A DNA stretch of 64,000 nt from Nocardia brasiliensis ATCC 700358 (GTDB lineage Bacteria > Actinomycetota > Actinomycetes > Mycobacteriales > Mycobacteriaceae), in NCBI RefSeq assembly GCF_000250675.2, contig NC_018681.1, positions 992,001 through 1,056,000 on the forward strand. Direction: 5' to 3'. Shown one piece after another: positions 27,926-36,579 of this stretch (positions within the stretch are counted from its first letter, which is position 1; each line of letters starts with the position of its first letter). The position numbers and the translations under genes were made by a program. The notes beneath the pieces were generated by a model. The model saw nothing but the letters and a program-made list of their open reading frames with translations, had not been told where the DNA came from and made no database searches.

Positions 27926-29032
27926 ATGGACTCCGCACCACCCGCATTCATCGCGATCGTCGTCGTGCTGGGTGCGCTGGTGGTCGGCGGCCGATGGGTG
28001 CTCGTGCACGACACGATCGCCGATCGTTTGATAAACCATGCGCTGAGTTGGGATCTCGGATCGCTGCTCGGGTACGTGTCGGCCGCCGCGCTCGGCTACC
28101 CGGAGTTCGGCCAGCGGGTGTTCTTCGCCGTGGGCATGCTGGGCCTGTCCTATTGCTTCGGGTTCACGATGCTGCTCAACGGTGCCGACCCGCGCACGGT
28201 GCGGAGCCGGCAGCGTAAATACAACGCCTGTGCGGCGCTTGCCGGGATCGTCTGGCTGGCCTGCGCGGCGGTCGAGGCAGCAGGGGTGCCGCTGCATCGC
28301 ACGCTCGACTGGGAGGGTGCGCTGTGGGCGGTGGTCGGTGTGGCCGTGGCGGGGATCGGTCTGCTGCTGGTGCGCGCCTGCCTGCGGGAACTCCGCAGCG
28401 GTGGTCCAGCCCGGCACGAGAAGCTGACCTACCTGGCGTTGCTGACCTTCGGCGCGTACTGCATCGGCACGTCACTCGATTCGGCGCTGCGAGCCGCGGC
28501 GGGCACGTCGTCGGGCGCGCCGCGACCACTACTGGTGATCGGCACTTTCTTAGCGGCACTCTCGCTGATCTCGCTGGTCGCGATCCCCTTGATCCACGCG
28601 CTGCTGCGCCGGGCCGAGTGGGACCGGGCCGGCCGCCACTGCCGTCGGCTCCGACCCCTGTGGCAGGACCTCACGACGGCGGTGCCCGAGGTGGTGCTGC
28701 ACGCGGCGGGTTTCGACCAGCAGGACTCCGCGTCCCGGCTGTACCGGATGACCATCGAGATCGGCGATGCCCTCCTGCATTTGAAATATTTTGCCCCAGA
28801 GGCCGATTCGGGCCATTCGGACCCCATGCACGGCTACGCGATGCGAATCGCCGCGGCGGTGGACCTGAAACGCCGGGGAGCGCCGGGCACGAATCACGTT
28901 CCCGGCCCGCCCATTCTGCCGCCTGCCGATGATCGCGCCGGCAATCTCGCGAACATGCTCGCGCTGTCCCGCGCGTGGCCGCGGGCGCGCGACGCACACG
29001 CATCCGAACGGCGGGCCTCGGCAAGCCCGTGA
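27926..29032 (+). CDS. Membrane protein, MAB_1171c/DUF6545-like, paralogue 3
   Basis: A 368-residue third member of the family. About seven hydrophobic segments are followed by CRRLRPLWQDLTTAVPEVVL and RLYRMTIEIGDALLHLKYFA. N-terminal segments such as GRWVLVHDTIADRLINHALSWD closely resemble paralogue 2, so these two are probably the more recent pair. The MFS exporter and the lipoprotein lie between paralogues 2 and 3, meaning either those genes were inserted into a tandem array or a copy was moved. Function unknown. Confidence 0.8.
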   Translation: MDSAPPAFIAIVVVLGALVVGGRWVLVHDTIADRLINHALSWDLGSLLGYVSAAALGYPEFGQRVFFAVGMLGLSYCFGFTMLLNGADPRTVRSRQRKYNACAALAGIVWLACAAVEAAGVPLHRTLDWEGALWAVVGVAVAGIGLLLVRACLRELRSGGPARHEKLTYLALLTFGAYCIGTSLDSALRAAAGTSSGAPRPLLVIGTFLAALSLISLVAIPLIHALLRRAEWDRAGRHCRRLRPLWQDLTTAVPEVVLHAAGFDQQDSASRLYRMTIEIGDALLHLKYFAPEADSGHSDPMHGYAMRIAAAVDLKRRGAPGTNHVPGPPILPPADDRAGNLANMLALSRAWPRARDAHASERRASASP

Positions 29033-29062
29033 AATGGCTGCCGCATCCCGGGCCGGCGGGGC

Positions 29063-31102
29063 TCAGAAGGTGACGCGCTGGTCCGCGGGCAGGAACAGTT
29101 TGTCAGTCTCTTTCACGTCGAAGGCAGTGTAGAACTCCGCCAGGTTGCGCACGACCTGATTGCAGCGGAATTCGGCGGGGGAGTGGGTGTCGGTGGCCAG
29201 GTACCGGATCGTCAGCTCCTTGGTCTGCTTTTCCCGCCAGCTGCGGGCCCAGGACAGGAACATGGACCGATAGTCGGGATTCTCGACCCCGCGCCGTTTC
29301 TCCGAAATGCGGAAGGCGGCCAACGTGATCTGCAGTCCGCGCAGGTCGGCGAGGTTCTCACCGACGGTGAGCTCCCCGTTGATGTGCTGGCTCGGGTCCA
29401 GGCCCTCGGGCACCAGGGCGTTGTACTGATCGATGAGCTGTTTACTCTTGGCGTCGAACTTCGCCCGGTCCTCCGGCGTCCACCAGTCGCGCCGGTTGCC
29501 GTCGCCGTCGTATTTCGAGCCCTGATCGTCGAATCCGTGACCGATCTCGTGACCGATCGTCGCGCCCACCGCACCGAAATTGACCGCCGACTGCGCGTCC
29601 TTGTCGAAGAACGGCGGCTGCAGATAAGCGGCGGGGAACACGATCTGGTTCGAGGTCGCCTGGTAGTAGGCGTTCACCGTCTGCGGCGACATGCCCCACT
29701 CGGTCTTGTCGACCGGGCCACCGAGCCGGGCGAACGCGCGCTTGCTCTCGAAAGTGTTGATGGCGAGCAGTGATTCGATCAGCTTGCCCTTGGTGATCTT
29801 CAGCTGCGAGTAGTCGACCCACTTGTCCGGATAACCGATCTTGGGATCGATCTTGTCCAGCTTCGCCAGCGACGCCTTCCTGGTCTCCGGCGACATCCAC
29901 GAGGAGTTGGTGAAATTGTCCCGGTACGCGGCGATCACGTCGTCGAGCATTTCCTTCGCGCGCTGCTTCGCCTCGGGCGGAAAGTGCTTGTCCACATACA
30001 CTTTACCGAGCTGCTCGCCGAGATGTTCGTTGACGATCCCGACGCCGTACTTCCAGCGCTCCGGCCGCTCGTCCTGACCGTTGAGCACCTTGCCCTTGAA
30101 CTCGAAGTTCGCGTCGTTCACGGCCTTCGGCAGATACGGCGCGTAATTGCGGAGCACGCTCAGCTTCAAGAAGTCACGCCAGGTGGGGATGTCGACCTCG
30201 GTCCACAGCTGTCCCGCGGCCGTGATGAACGACGGCTGGGCGACGATCATCGTCGCGAACAGCTCACGCGGCCGGTCGGTGTTCCCGGCCATCCACGGAT
30301 CCCAGTCGAAACCCGGTGCAAGAGCGGTCATCTCGGACCAACTGAACACGTTGTAGGTGGCGTCGGCATCGCGGTTGCGCACGTTGTCCCAGTGCGCGGG
30401 CGCGATGCGCTTCTCCAGATCGAACACCCGCTGCGCCATACCCGCCGGATCGGGGAAACCCGCTCCCGCACAGATACGTTCGAGGAACACCCGGTACTGC
30501 GCGAGCACCTCGGCATGCTCGGGCTTGCGGAAATACTGCTCACCGAGGCCGAGACCGGACTGCCCGACCGAGGGCACGTAGGCGTTCGAGTTCTTCCGGT
30601 CGATGCTGATCCCGATGCCGATCAACCCGCTGATCGGCAACTCCGCCATCACCTTGGCCAGATCGGCCTTCGTCGCCGCCTTGTCGACCTTGTCGAACAG
30701 CTCAGCCAGCGGGCTCATGCCGAGCCGTTCGATCTCGTCCCAGTCCACCCGCGCGTCGTACAGATCGCGGATCTGCTGCTCCTCCGAACCCTGCTTCGGA
30801 TCGGAGATGCCGTCGATGATCTCGCGCAACTGCTGTTCGGTGCGCTCGGCGGCCTCGCTCGTCGAACCGAAGGCGGGCTTGTCCGGCGGCAGCTGGTACT
30901 CGCGCAGCCACTTCCCGTTGACGTGCCGGTACAGGTCGTCCTGCGGCCGGATCGCCTCGTCCGCGCCACCCAGGTCGACCCCGGTGAGCGTCTTGCTCGT
31001 CTGCGTGGAGTCGCTCGAGCAGGAAGCCAACGCGGCCGCGGCCGGCACCAGGCCGAGCGCGATCAGGAACGCACGGCGGTCCAGCTGTCCGAGACGTGTC
31101 AC
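29063..31102 (-). CDS. M13 family zinc metalloprotease, lipoprotein (copy 1)
   Basis: A 679-residue neprilysin/PepO-type peptidase (the Zmp1 family in mycobacteria). The zinc site is HEIGH (H518-E519-x-x-H522), with the third ligand in ENLADLRG. The N-terminus has twin arginines (R9-R10) before a hydrophobic stretch that ends in lipobox LASC (Cys28). It is therefore probably Tat-exported and lipid-anchored on the outer face of the membrane. The start is GTG 31102, preceded by GGAGAGGA. A close paralogue lies directly upstream on the same strand. Zmp1-type proteases influence host-cell responses in M. tuberculosis; that role here is untested. Confidence 0.92.
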   Translation of the reverse strand: MTRLGQLDRRAFLIALGLVPAAAALASCSSDSTQTSKTLTGVDLGGADEAIRPQDDLYRHVNGKWLREYQLPPDKPAFGSTSEAAERTEQQLREIIDGISDPKQGSEEQQIRDLYDARVDWDEIERLGMSPLAELFDKVDKAATKADLAKVMAELPISGLIGIGISIDRKNSNAYVPSVGQSGLGLGEQYFRKPEHAEVLAQYRVFLERICAGAGFPDPAGMAQRVFDLEKRIAPAHWDNVRNRDADATYNVFSWSEMTALAPGFDWDPWMAGNTDRPRELFATMIVAQPSFITAAGQLWTEVDIPTWRDFLKLSVLRNYAPYLPKAVNDANFEFKGKVLNGQDERPERWKYGVGIVNEHLGEQLGKVYVDKHFPPEAKQRAKEMLDDVIAAYRDNFTNSSWMSPETRKASLAKLDKIDPKIGYPDKWVDYSQLKITKGKLIESLLAINTFESKRAFARLGGPVDKTEWGMSPQTVNAYYQATSNQIVFPAAYLQPPFFDKDAQSAVNFGAVGATIGHEIGHGFDDQGSKYDGDGNRRDWWTPEDRAKFDAKSKQLIDQYNALVPEGLDPSQHINGELTVGENLADLRGLQITLAAFRISEKRRGVENPDYRSMFLSWARSWREKQTKELTIRYLATDTHSPAEFRCNQVVRNLAEFYTAFDVKETDKLFLPADQRVTF

Positions 31103-31155
31103 GAGGATTCCTCTCCCGATGCGGCCCGCCGCATCCTCGTCAGGCCCAACTTGTT

Positions 31156-31180
31156 CGCCCGAGGCTACCTGCCTCGGGCG
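31156..31180 (-). terminator. Hairpin between the two M13 protease genes
   Basis: CGCCCGAGG and CCTCGGGCG form a perfect 9-bp stem with a 7-nt loop, beginning about 17 bp after the stop of the upstream protease gene on the minus strand. No T-run follows. It probably separates the two proteases into partly independent transcripts. Confidence 0.5.
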
Positions 31181-31197
31181 CCACCCGGCCTTCCATC

Positions 31198-33255
31198 TCA
31201 GAGGCTGACGCGTTGGTCCGGCGCCAGGAACAGCTTGTCGCTCTCGGTGACGCCGAAGGTGGTGTAGAACTCCGCGATATTGCGGACCACCTGGTTGGCG
31301 CGGAACTCGTTGGGCGCGTGCACGTCCTTGACGAGCAGTATCTCCTGGTACTGCTTGGTCGCGCGCTGCCGCCAGATCCGGGCCCAGGACAGGAACATCG
31401 TCTTGACGTCGGGCTCCTTGCCGTCGCGCCGGGCCGCGGCGCGATACGCGGCCAGTGCGATCTGCAATCCGCGCAGGTCGGCCAGGTTCTCGCCGACCGT
31501 CAGCGCGCCGTTGACGTGCTTGCCCGCGTCGAGGCCCTGCGGCACCAGCGCGTCGTACTGACCGATCAGCTGCCGGGTCTTGGCCTCGAACTTCGCCGTG
31601 TCCTCGGCGGTCCACCAGTCGCGCCGGTTGCCGTCGCCGTCGTATTTGGCGCCCTGATCGTCGAAGCCGTGCCCGATCTCGTGGCCGATCACCGCGCCGA
31701 TACCACCGAAGTTGACCGCGGCGACCGCGTCGGCGTCGAAGAACGGCGATTGCAGGATCGCGGCGGGGAAGGTGCTCTGGTTGGCGTTCGGGTCGTACAT
31801 AGCGTTCACCGTCTGCGGCGGGAAGCCCCATTCCGTCTTGTCCACCGGGGTGCCGAGTTTGGCGAACGCGCGTTTGACCTCGAAAGTGTGTGCGGCCCTG
31901 ATGGATTCGATCAACTTGCCCTTGGTGATGCGCAATTCGGCATAGTCGATCCAGCGATCCGGGTAGCCGATCTTGGCGACTATCTTGTCCAGCTTGGCGA
32001 TTGCGGCCTGCTTCGTCTGCGGCGACATCCACTCGGAATCGGTGAAGTTCTGCCGATACGCGTCCATCAGATCGGCGACCAACGCCTTGGCGCGGTCTTT
32101 CGCCGCCGCCGGAAAGTGCTCGGCCACATACAGTTTGCCGAACGGCTCGCCGAGATACCGGTTGACCGTGGCGAGTCCCTCGCGCCACGGCTCGGGGCGT
32201 TGATCCAGGCCCTGCAATGCCTTGCCGGTGAATTCGAAGGCCGGGTCCGCGACCGCCTTGGGCAGGTACTGCGCAAATTCCTTGACCACACTCACGCGCA
32301 GATACTCCCGCCACTGCGCGATATCGACCTCCGCCCACAACCGGCCCGCCGCGGTGATGAACGACGGCTGCCGGACCACCACCTTGTCGAACAGCTGCTT
32401 CGGCCGGTCGGTGTTGCCCGCCAGCCACGGATCCCAATCGAATTGCGGTGCGAGACCGGTCATCTCGGTCCAGCCGAGCAGGTTGTAGGTGGTGTCGGGA
32501 TCGCGGTCGCGCACACCGTCCCAATAGCCTGCGGCGATTCTGGTCTCCAGGTCGAACACCCGTTGTGCGGTACCCGCGGGATCGGCCAGACCCGCGCCGG
32601 ACGCGACGCGTTCCAGATAGGTCCGGTACGCCGCCATCTGCGCGGCGTACTCGGGCTTGCGGTAGTACTGCTCGTCCAGATTGCCGTCGATACCGGACTG
32701 ACTCAGCTGAGCGATATAGGCGCCAGAGTTCTTCTGATCGACTACGACCTGCAAGCCGATCAGTCCGTCGATCGGCAGCGCGCCCATCACCCGGGCCAGG
32801 TCCGGCTTGGTCGCCGCCCCCTCGATCGCGGCGAGCAGGTCGGCGATCGGCGCCGTGCCGAGGCGCTCGATCTCGGCGCGATCGAGCCTGGCGTCGTAGA
32901 GATCGCGGACCTGCTGTTCGGTGGAGCCCGAACGCGGATCGGCGATGCCCTCGACGATGCCGCGCAACTGCTGCTCGGTGCGATCGTTCGCCTCGTCGAA
33001 CGCGCCGAACGACGACTTGTCCGGCGGCAATTGGTACTGCTGCAACCAGAGGCCGTTCACGTTGCGGTAGAGATCGTCCTGCGCGCGGATCGCCGGATCC
33101 GCGCCGGCCAGGTCGACGCCGGTGAGTTCGACGTTCGATCCCTGCGACCGCTGGGTGCACGCGGTCAGCGCCGCGACGGCGGGTATCGCGCCCAGGGCGG
33201 CGAGGAAAACGCGGCGATCGATGCGGCGCGGGCGAGCAGGCGAGTTCAAGGGCAT
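31198..33255 (-). CDS. M13 family zinc metalloprotease, lipoprotein (copy 2)
   Basis: A 685-residue paralogue of the downstream protease. It has HEIGH (H525-E526-x-x-H529), ENLADLRG and the same conserved [16 protein letters not shown] block. The N-terminus carries RRIDRRVFL, then a hydrophobic stretch ending in LTAC (Cys33), so it is also a probable Tat lipoprotein. ATG 33255 follows AAAGAGG without any spacer; the TTG two codons later (33249) has the same purine run at an ideal 6-nt distance and may be the real start. Divergent from the ribosomal operon. Confidence 0.92.
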   Translation of the reverse strand: MPLNSPARPRRIDRRVFLAALGAIPAVAALTACTQRSQGSNVELTGVDLAGADPAIRAQDDLYRNVNGLWLQQYQLPPDKSSFGAFDEANDRTEQQLRGIVEGIADPRSGSTEQQVRDLYDARLDRAEIERLGTAPIADLLAAIEGAATKPDLARVMGALPIDGLIGLQVVVDQKNSGAYIAQLSQSGIDGNLDEQYYRKPEYAAQMAAYRTYLERVASGAGLADPAGTAQRVFDLETRIAAGYWDGVRDRDPDTTYNLLGWTEMTGLAPQFDWDPWLAGNTDRPKQLFDKVVVRQPSFITAAGRLWAEVDIAQWREYLRVSVVKEFAQYLPKAVADPAFEFTGKALQGLDQRPEPWREGLATVNRYLGEPFGKLYVAEHFPAAAKDRAKALVADLMDAYRQNFTDSEWMSPQTKQAAIAKLDKIVAKIGYPDRWIDYAELRITKGKLIESIRAAHTFEVKRAFAKLGTPVDKTEWGFPPQTVNAMYDPNANQSTFPAAILQSPFFDADAVAAVNFGGIGAVIGHEIGHGFDDQGAKYDGDGNRRDWWTAEDTAKFEAKTRQLIGQYDALVPQGLDAGKHVNGALTVGENLADLRGLQIALAAYRAAARRDGKEPDVKTMFLSWARIWRQRATKQYQEILLVKDVHAPNEFRANQVVRNIAEFYTTFGVTESDKLFLAPDQRVSL

Positions 33256-33382
33256 CCTCTTTCGGTACGGTCGAGCCGAATGGTGCGTCTCCTTCTTGAT
33301 CTTGCTCGGTTCGAGGGTAGCCGCGGATCGTGACTCGCCCAGGTGCCCGGACAGGCTGCGCGGCGTGATCTGCGACCCCGAT

Positions 33383-33412
33383 TTGGGCCGGACCTGCGCG
33401 GCCGCCTACACT
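33383..33412 (+). promoter_or_regulatory. Promoter of rplN-rplX-rplE-rpsN
   Basis: TTGGGC (-35, 33383-33388), 18-bp spacer, TACACT (-10, 33407-33412). The -10 is embedded in an 18-nt core, CTACACTAGACCGGTTGC (33406-33423), that is repeated identically before rpsH at 41918-41935. The 33256-33580 stretch otherwise holds only the leader of the ribosomal operon and the upstream region of the divergent protease gene. Confidence 0.7.
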
Positions 33413-33580
33413 AGACCGGTTGCCTGCGGGAGCTATGCCCGCAATCCGGCAGTGAACCCCCAGTGGTCGGGTCGCAAGATCCATCGAAACCGCTGGCAGG
33501 CGCGCGTCCGGAGGGCAACGGACCATGCCCGTCGGGTCGGCAATCCGGCGTGCGTATACATCCAGGTCAAGGAGGCTGAA

Positions 33581-33949
33581 GTGATTCAGCAGGAGTCGCG
33601 ACTGCGCGTCGCCGACAACACGGGCGCGAAGGAAATCCTTTGCATCCGCGTTCTCGGTGGTTCGTCGCGTCGCTATGCCGGTATCGGCGACATCATCGTC
33701 GCCACCGTGAAAGACGCCATCCCCGGCGGCAACGTCAAGCGGGGTGACGTGGTCAAGGCCGTCGTCGTGCGCACCGTCAAGGAGCGTCGTCGTCCGGATG
33801 GCTCGTACATCAAGTTCGACGAGAACGCGGCCGTGCTGATCAAGGCGGACAACGACCCGCGTGGTACCCGCATCTTCGGCCCGGTCGGCCGCGAGCTGCG
33901 CGACAAGAAGTTCATGAAGATCGTCTCGCTGGCGCCGGAGGTGCTCTGA
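33581..33949 (+). CDS. rplN: 50S ribosomal protein L14
   Basis: 122 residues, full length, beginning [18 protein letters not shown] as in other actinobacterial L14. It binds 23S rRNA near the factor-binding centre of the large subunit and contacts L19. GTG start with AAGGAGG 7-8 bases upstream; the open frame runs further back but without homology. First gene of this half of the spc operon; 2 bp before rplX. Confidence 0.98.
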   Translation: MIQQESRLRVADNTGAKEILCIRVLGGSSRRYAGIGDIIVATVKDAIPGGNVKRGDVVKAVVVRTVKERRRPDGSYIKFDENAAVLIKADNDPRGTRIFGPVGRELRDKKFMKIVSLAPEVL

Positions 33950-33951
33950 CC

Positions 33952-34269
33952 ATGAAGGTGCACAAGGGCGACACCGTGCTCGTCATCTCGGGTAAGGACA
34001 AGGGCGCGAAGGGCAAGGTCATCCAGGCCTACCCGACGCAGAACCGGGTCCTCGTCGAGGGCGTGAACCGGATCAAGAAGCACGTCGCGAACTCCGCCAA
34101 CCAGCGCGGCGCCTCCTCGGGCGGCATCGTGACCCAGGAAGCCCCGATCCACGTTTCCAACGTGATGGTCGTCGATTCCGATGGCAAGCCGACCCGCGTC
34201 GGCTACCGGACCGACGAAGAGAGCGGCAAGCGGGTCCGGATCTCCCGTAACAACGGGAAGGACATCTGA
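33952..34269 (+). CDS. rplX: 50S ribosomal protein L24
   Basis: 105 residues, with the KOW motif near the N-terminus ([20 protein letters not shown]). It is one of the assembly-initiator proteins for the 50S subunit. Tight spacing to rplN upstream and rplE downstream (1 bp) shows co-transcription in standard spc order. Confidence 0.98.
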   Translation: MKVHKGDTVLVISGKDKGAKGKVIQAYPTQNRVLVEGVNRIKKHVANSANQRGASSGGIVTQEAPIHVSNVMVVDSDGKPTRVGYRTDEESGKRVRISRNNGKDI

Positions 34270-34270
34270 C

Positions 34271-34837
34271 ATGACGACAACTGAGAACAAGGTTCAGCCC
34301 CGGCTGAAGCAGCGCTACCGCGCGGAGATCAAGGACGCGCTGAACAGCGAGTTCGACTACGCCAACGTGATGCAGATCCCGGGCGTCGTCAAGGTCGTCG
34401 TGAACATGGGTGTCGGCGACGCCGCCCGCGACGCGAAGCTGATCAACGGCGCGGTCAAGGACCTCGAGCTGATCACCGGCCAGAAGCCCGAGATCCGCAA
34501 GGCCACCAAGTCGATCGCGCAGTTCAAGCTGCGTGAAGGCATGCCGATCGGCGCGAAGGTCACCCTGCGCGGCGACCGCATGTGGGAGTTCCTGGATCGC
34601 CTGGTCTCCATCGCGCTGCCGCGTATCCGCGACTTCCGCGGCCTGTCGCCGAAGCAGTTCGACGGCAACGGCAACTACACGTTCGGCCTGAGCGAGCAGT
34701 CGATGTTCCACGAGATCGACGTGGACTCCATCGACCGCCCGCGCGGCATGGACATCACCGTGGTGACCACCGCGACCAACAACGAAGAAGGCCGCGCGCT
34801 GCTCAAGCACCTCGGCTTCCCGTTCAAGGAGAACTGA
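34271..34837 (+). CDS. rplE: 50S ribosomal protein L5
   Basis: 188 residues. It binds 5S rRNA and forms part of the central protuberance contacting the 30S subunit. The start ATG 34271 follows the rplX stop by 1 bp; the in-frame extension upstream is overlap with rplX and lacks homology. Family blocks seen include [13 protein letters not shown] and [21 protein letters not shown]. Confidence 0.98.
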   Translation: MTTTENKVQPRLKQRYRAEIKDALNSEFDYANVMQIPGVVKVVVNMGVGDAARDAKLINGAVKDLELITGQKPEIRKATKSIAQFKLREGMPIGAKVTLRGDRMWEFLDRLVSIALPRIRDFRGLSPKQFDGNGNYTFGLSEQSMFHEIDVDSIDRPRGMDITVVTTATNNEEGRALLKHLGFPFKEN

Positions 34838-34841
34838 GCCC

Positions 34842-35027
34842 ATGGCTAAGAAAGCACTGGTCAACAAGGCCAACGCCAAGCCGAAGTTCGCGGTCCGCGC
34901 GTACACCCGCTGCCAGCGGTGCGGCCGCCCGCACGCGGTCTACCGCAAGTTCGGCCTCTGCCGCGTGTGCCTGCGCGAAATGGCGCACCGCGGTGAACTC
35001 CCGGGCGTGCACAAGAGCTCCTGGTGA
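34842..35027 (+). CDS. rpsN: 30S ribosomal protein S14, zinc-binding type
   Basis: 61 residues, the short S14 type with four zinc-ligand cysteines (CQRC and CRVC). It sits in the head of the 30S subunit. Mycolata often carry a second, cysteine-free S14 elsewhere for zinc starvation; this copy is the zinc-containing one. In a normal spc operon rpsH follows directly; here a strong terminator and about 7 kb of unrelated genes intervene. Confidence 0.98.
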   Translation: MAKKALVNKANAKPKFAVRAYTRCQRCGRPHAVYRKFGLCRVCLREMAHRGELPGVHKSSW

Positions 35028-35066
35028 GCCCGCGCTCCACGTGAGCGCACCCAACTGAACACCCGC

Positions 35067-35096
35067 AAAGGCACGGTCTCCCCAGACCGTGCCTTT
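35067..35096 (+). terminator. Strong rho-independent-type terminator after rpsN
   Basis: AAAGGCACGGTCT and AGACCGTGCCTTT form a perfect 13-bp stem with a CCCC loop, 39 bp after the rpsN stop. The A-run and T-run at the base make it work in both orientations. It ends the first half of the split spc operon. Confidence 0.88.
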
Positions 35097-35123
35097 CGGC
35101 GTCTCCAGAAGCGTTGCCTGAGT

Positions 35124-35777
35124 TCAGAACTCGAGTTCGGACCAGGAGATGCGGATAGGGAAGGGGTAGTCGGCGGTGATCGCGTCGGAATCCTTCGGGG
35201 TCCATTTGCCGGTGAGGAGATAGTTGGCGGGATACAGCGGATGGACACCCTCCGGGAGGTCACCGGGATTTGTCGCCAAAGCGAATGCTCGAATCATGGC
35301 GATCGCACTCTTCTCGCGCTCCAGAGTCACCTCCCAGTACCAGGGGATGCCCGCCTTCGCGTACCGCGCCTTCTTCTCGTCGATATCGGTCTGTGTATTC
35401 GACGGTGAAAGTACTTCTCCCGCCAAGAGGACATCGTCGGCGCGGACATCCTGATAAGGGGCGGGCAGGCACCGATGTACCAAGAAGTCCGGTGTGACGA
35501 AGTCGGACTTCCCGGAGATGCCGAAGAAGATATTCGTTTCGGTATGAACCCGCCAGCACCGCTGCGGATTCGCACCCATGTCCTCCTTGGCGCAGCGCCG
35601 TAGACCGCTCCACAGCAGATTGGTGAACTCCTGGTGCTCGGCCGGTCCCCGCCGCACCCAAACCACCCGCCCATCCCACAGCTCGATCTGCCGAGCGATC
35701 TCTTCGGGGAGTTGTTCGAGCTCCTCCCAGGTCATGCGTTCAGGGAGGTCAGGCCGTTCGGTGCGCGGGCTCGCCAT
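35124..35777 (-). CDS. Uma2 family (DUF820-like) putative endonuclease
   Basis: 217 residues from ATG 35777. The pattern MTWEELEQLPEEIARQIELWDGRVV, then VTPDFLV, AGEVLSPSN and EKKARYAKAGIPWYWEV, is that of Uma2 proteins. These have a PD-(D/E)xK nuclease fold with acidic residues in the PDF and GEV strands and a Lys in the following helix. Actinobacteria carry many copies of unknown role. A longer frame reaches 35951 but overlaps the next gene's start and is not similar to the family. It is transcribed against the ribosomal genes, at the left edge of the inserted island. Confidence 0.82.
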   Translation of the reverse strand: MASPRTERPDLPERMTWEELEQLPEEIARQIELWDGRVVWVRRGPAEHQEFTNLLWSGLRRCAKEDMGANPQRCWRVHTETNIFFGISGKSDFVTPDFLVHRCLPAPYQDVRADDVLLAGEVLSPSNTQTDIDEKKARYAKAGIPWYWEVTLEREKSAIAMIRAFALATNPGDLPEGVHPLYPANYLLTGKWTPKDSDAITADYPFPIRISWSELEF

Positions 35778-35949
35778 GAGCTCATGGTAGTCGCGTCTGA
35801 CCAGGCCAGGAGGAGGAAGACGGTAGGCGGCAGCCCTACGCCGCCGAGGTTTCACGACGTCCGATTCTCTTGGAACCAGTGGCGCCGCTGGCGCGTCATA
35901 GTAGGTACAGAATGCCCCCTGAGCCACCGACGAGAGGAGCGCACCAGGC

Positions 35950-36261
35950 ATGACAGATCCAGCTGCACTGTCGGTCGAGCCTGAAGAGGTGAAGGCACTA
36001 GGGCGTATGGCGTATCAGATCGCGGACGAACTGCAGGCTGGGTATTCGTCGCTGGTCACCGACACGAAAGCCACGATCGATAGCTGGGCGGGTAACAACG
36101 CCGGCGCTTTCACCGCTGCTTGGGACGAGTTTCACGAGGGCGCGGACCAGGTGTGGGATGCCCTGTTCGAGCTCGCCGAGAAGCTGGGAGTGACCGCGGA
36201 TACCCTTCGCGCGACCGATCAGTCGTTCGCAGCCGGCGTCAGCTCTTTGGATCTGCCGTGA
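35950..36261 (+). CDS. WXG100-type small secreted protein (Esx-like) A
   Basis: 103 residues, mostly helical, with the turn motif W-A-G (DSWAGNNAGAF) in the middle of a predicted helical hairpin. The size and motif are those of WXG100 proteins that pair up and are exported by type VII secretion. It starts the toxin operon: next comes a second WXG protein, then the large toxin. The pair probably forms the heterodimer that guides or chaperones the toxin for export. Confidence 0.8.
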   Translation: MTDPAALSVEPEEVKALGRMAYQIADELQAGYSSLVTDTKATIDSWAGNNAGAFTAAWDEFHEGADQVWDALFELAEKLGVTADTLRATDQSFAAGVSSLDLP

Positions 36262-36276
36262 GCCCGGGTGAGTCCC

Positions 36277-36579
36277 ATGGGCGCTGATACGCCGGCCTTC
36301 TCGGTCGAACTCGGCAAACTCGAAGAGCTCGCGGCGCGGATGCGCGGCTATAAGGCGGCAGTCACCGATCGCCTGGCGGAGCTCGAGGCGAAAGCCAAAG
36401 AGGTCGAAGGCGTTTGGGTTGGCAGCGCGGCCGTGGCCTACACCGACGCGCACCGCGAGTGGGTCGCGGGCGTCACCGACATGCAGGACGGGCTCGCCGC
36501 TCTCGAATCCGCCCTGAAGACGGCCCATGAGAGCTACACGAACGCCGCCACTCAGACCCGACGAATTCTCGGCATATGA
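36277..36579 (+). CDS. WXG100-type small secreted protein (Esx-like) B
   Basis: 100 residues with W-V-G (GVWVGSAAVAY) between two helices; charged and helical throughout. ATG 36277 is preferred, although GTG 36268 in frame is closer to the previous stop. It overlaps the toxin gene by ATGA, so the two are translationally coupled. Likely partner of the preceding WXG protein. Confidence 0.78.
   Translation: MGADTPAFSVELGKLEELAARMRGYKAAVTDRLAELEAKAKEVEGVWVGSAAVAYTDAHREWVAGVTDMQDGLAALESALKTAHESYTNAATQTRRILGI

Noticed and set aside
31256..33526. Joining the two M13 protease frames into one very long minus-strand protein
   Set aside because: Each protease has its own start, signal sequence and stop, with a hairpin between them; the apparent long frame is simply an open frame upstream of copy 1 running antiphase to copy 2.
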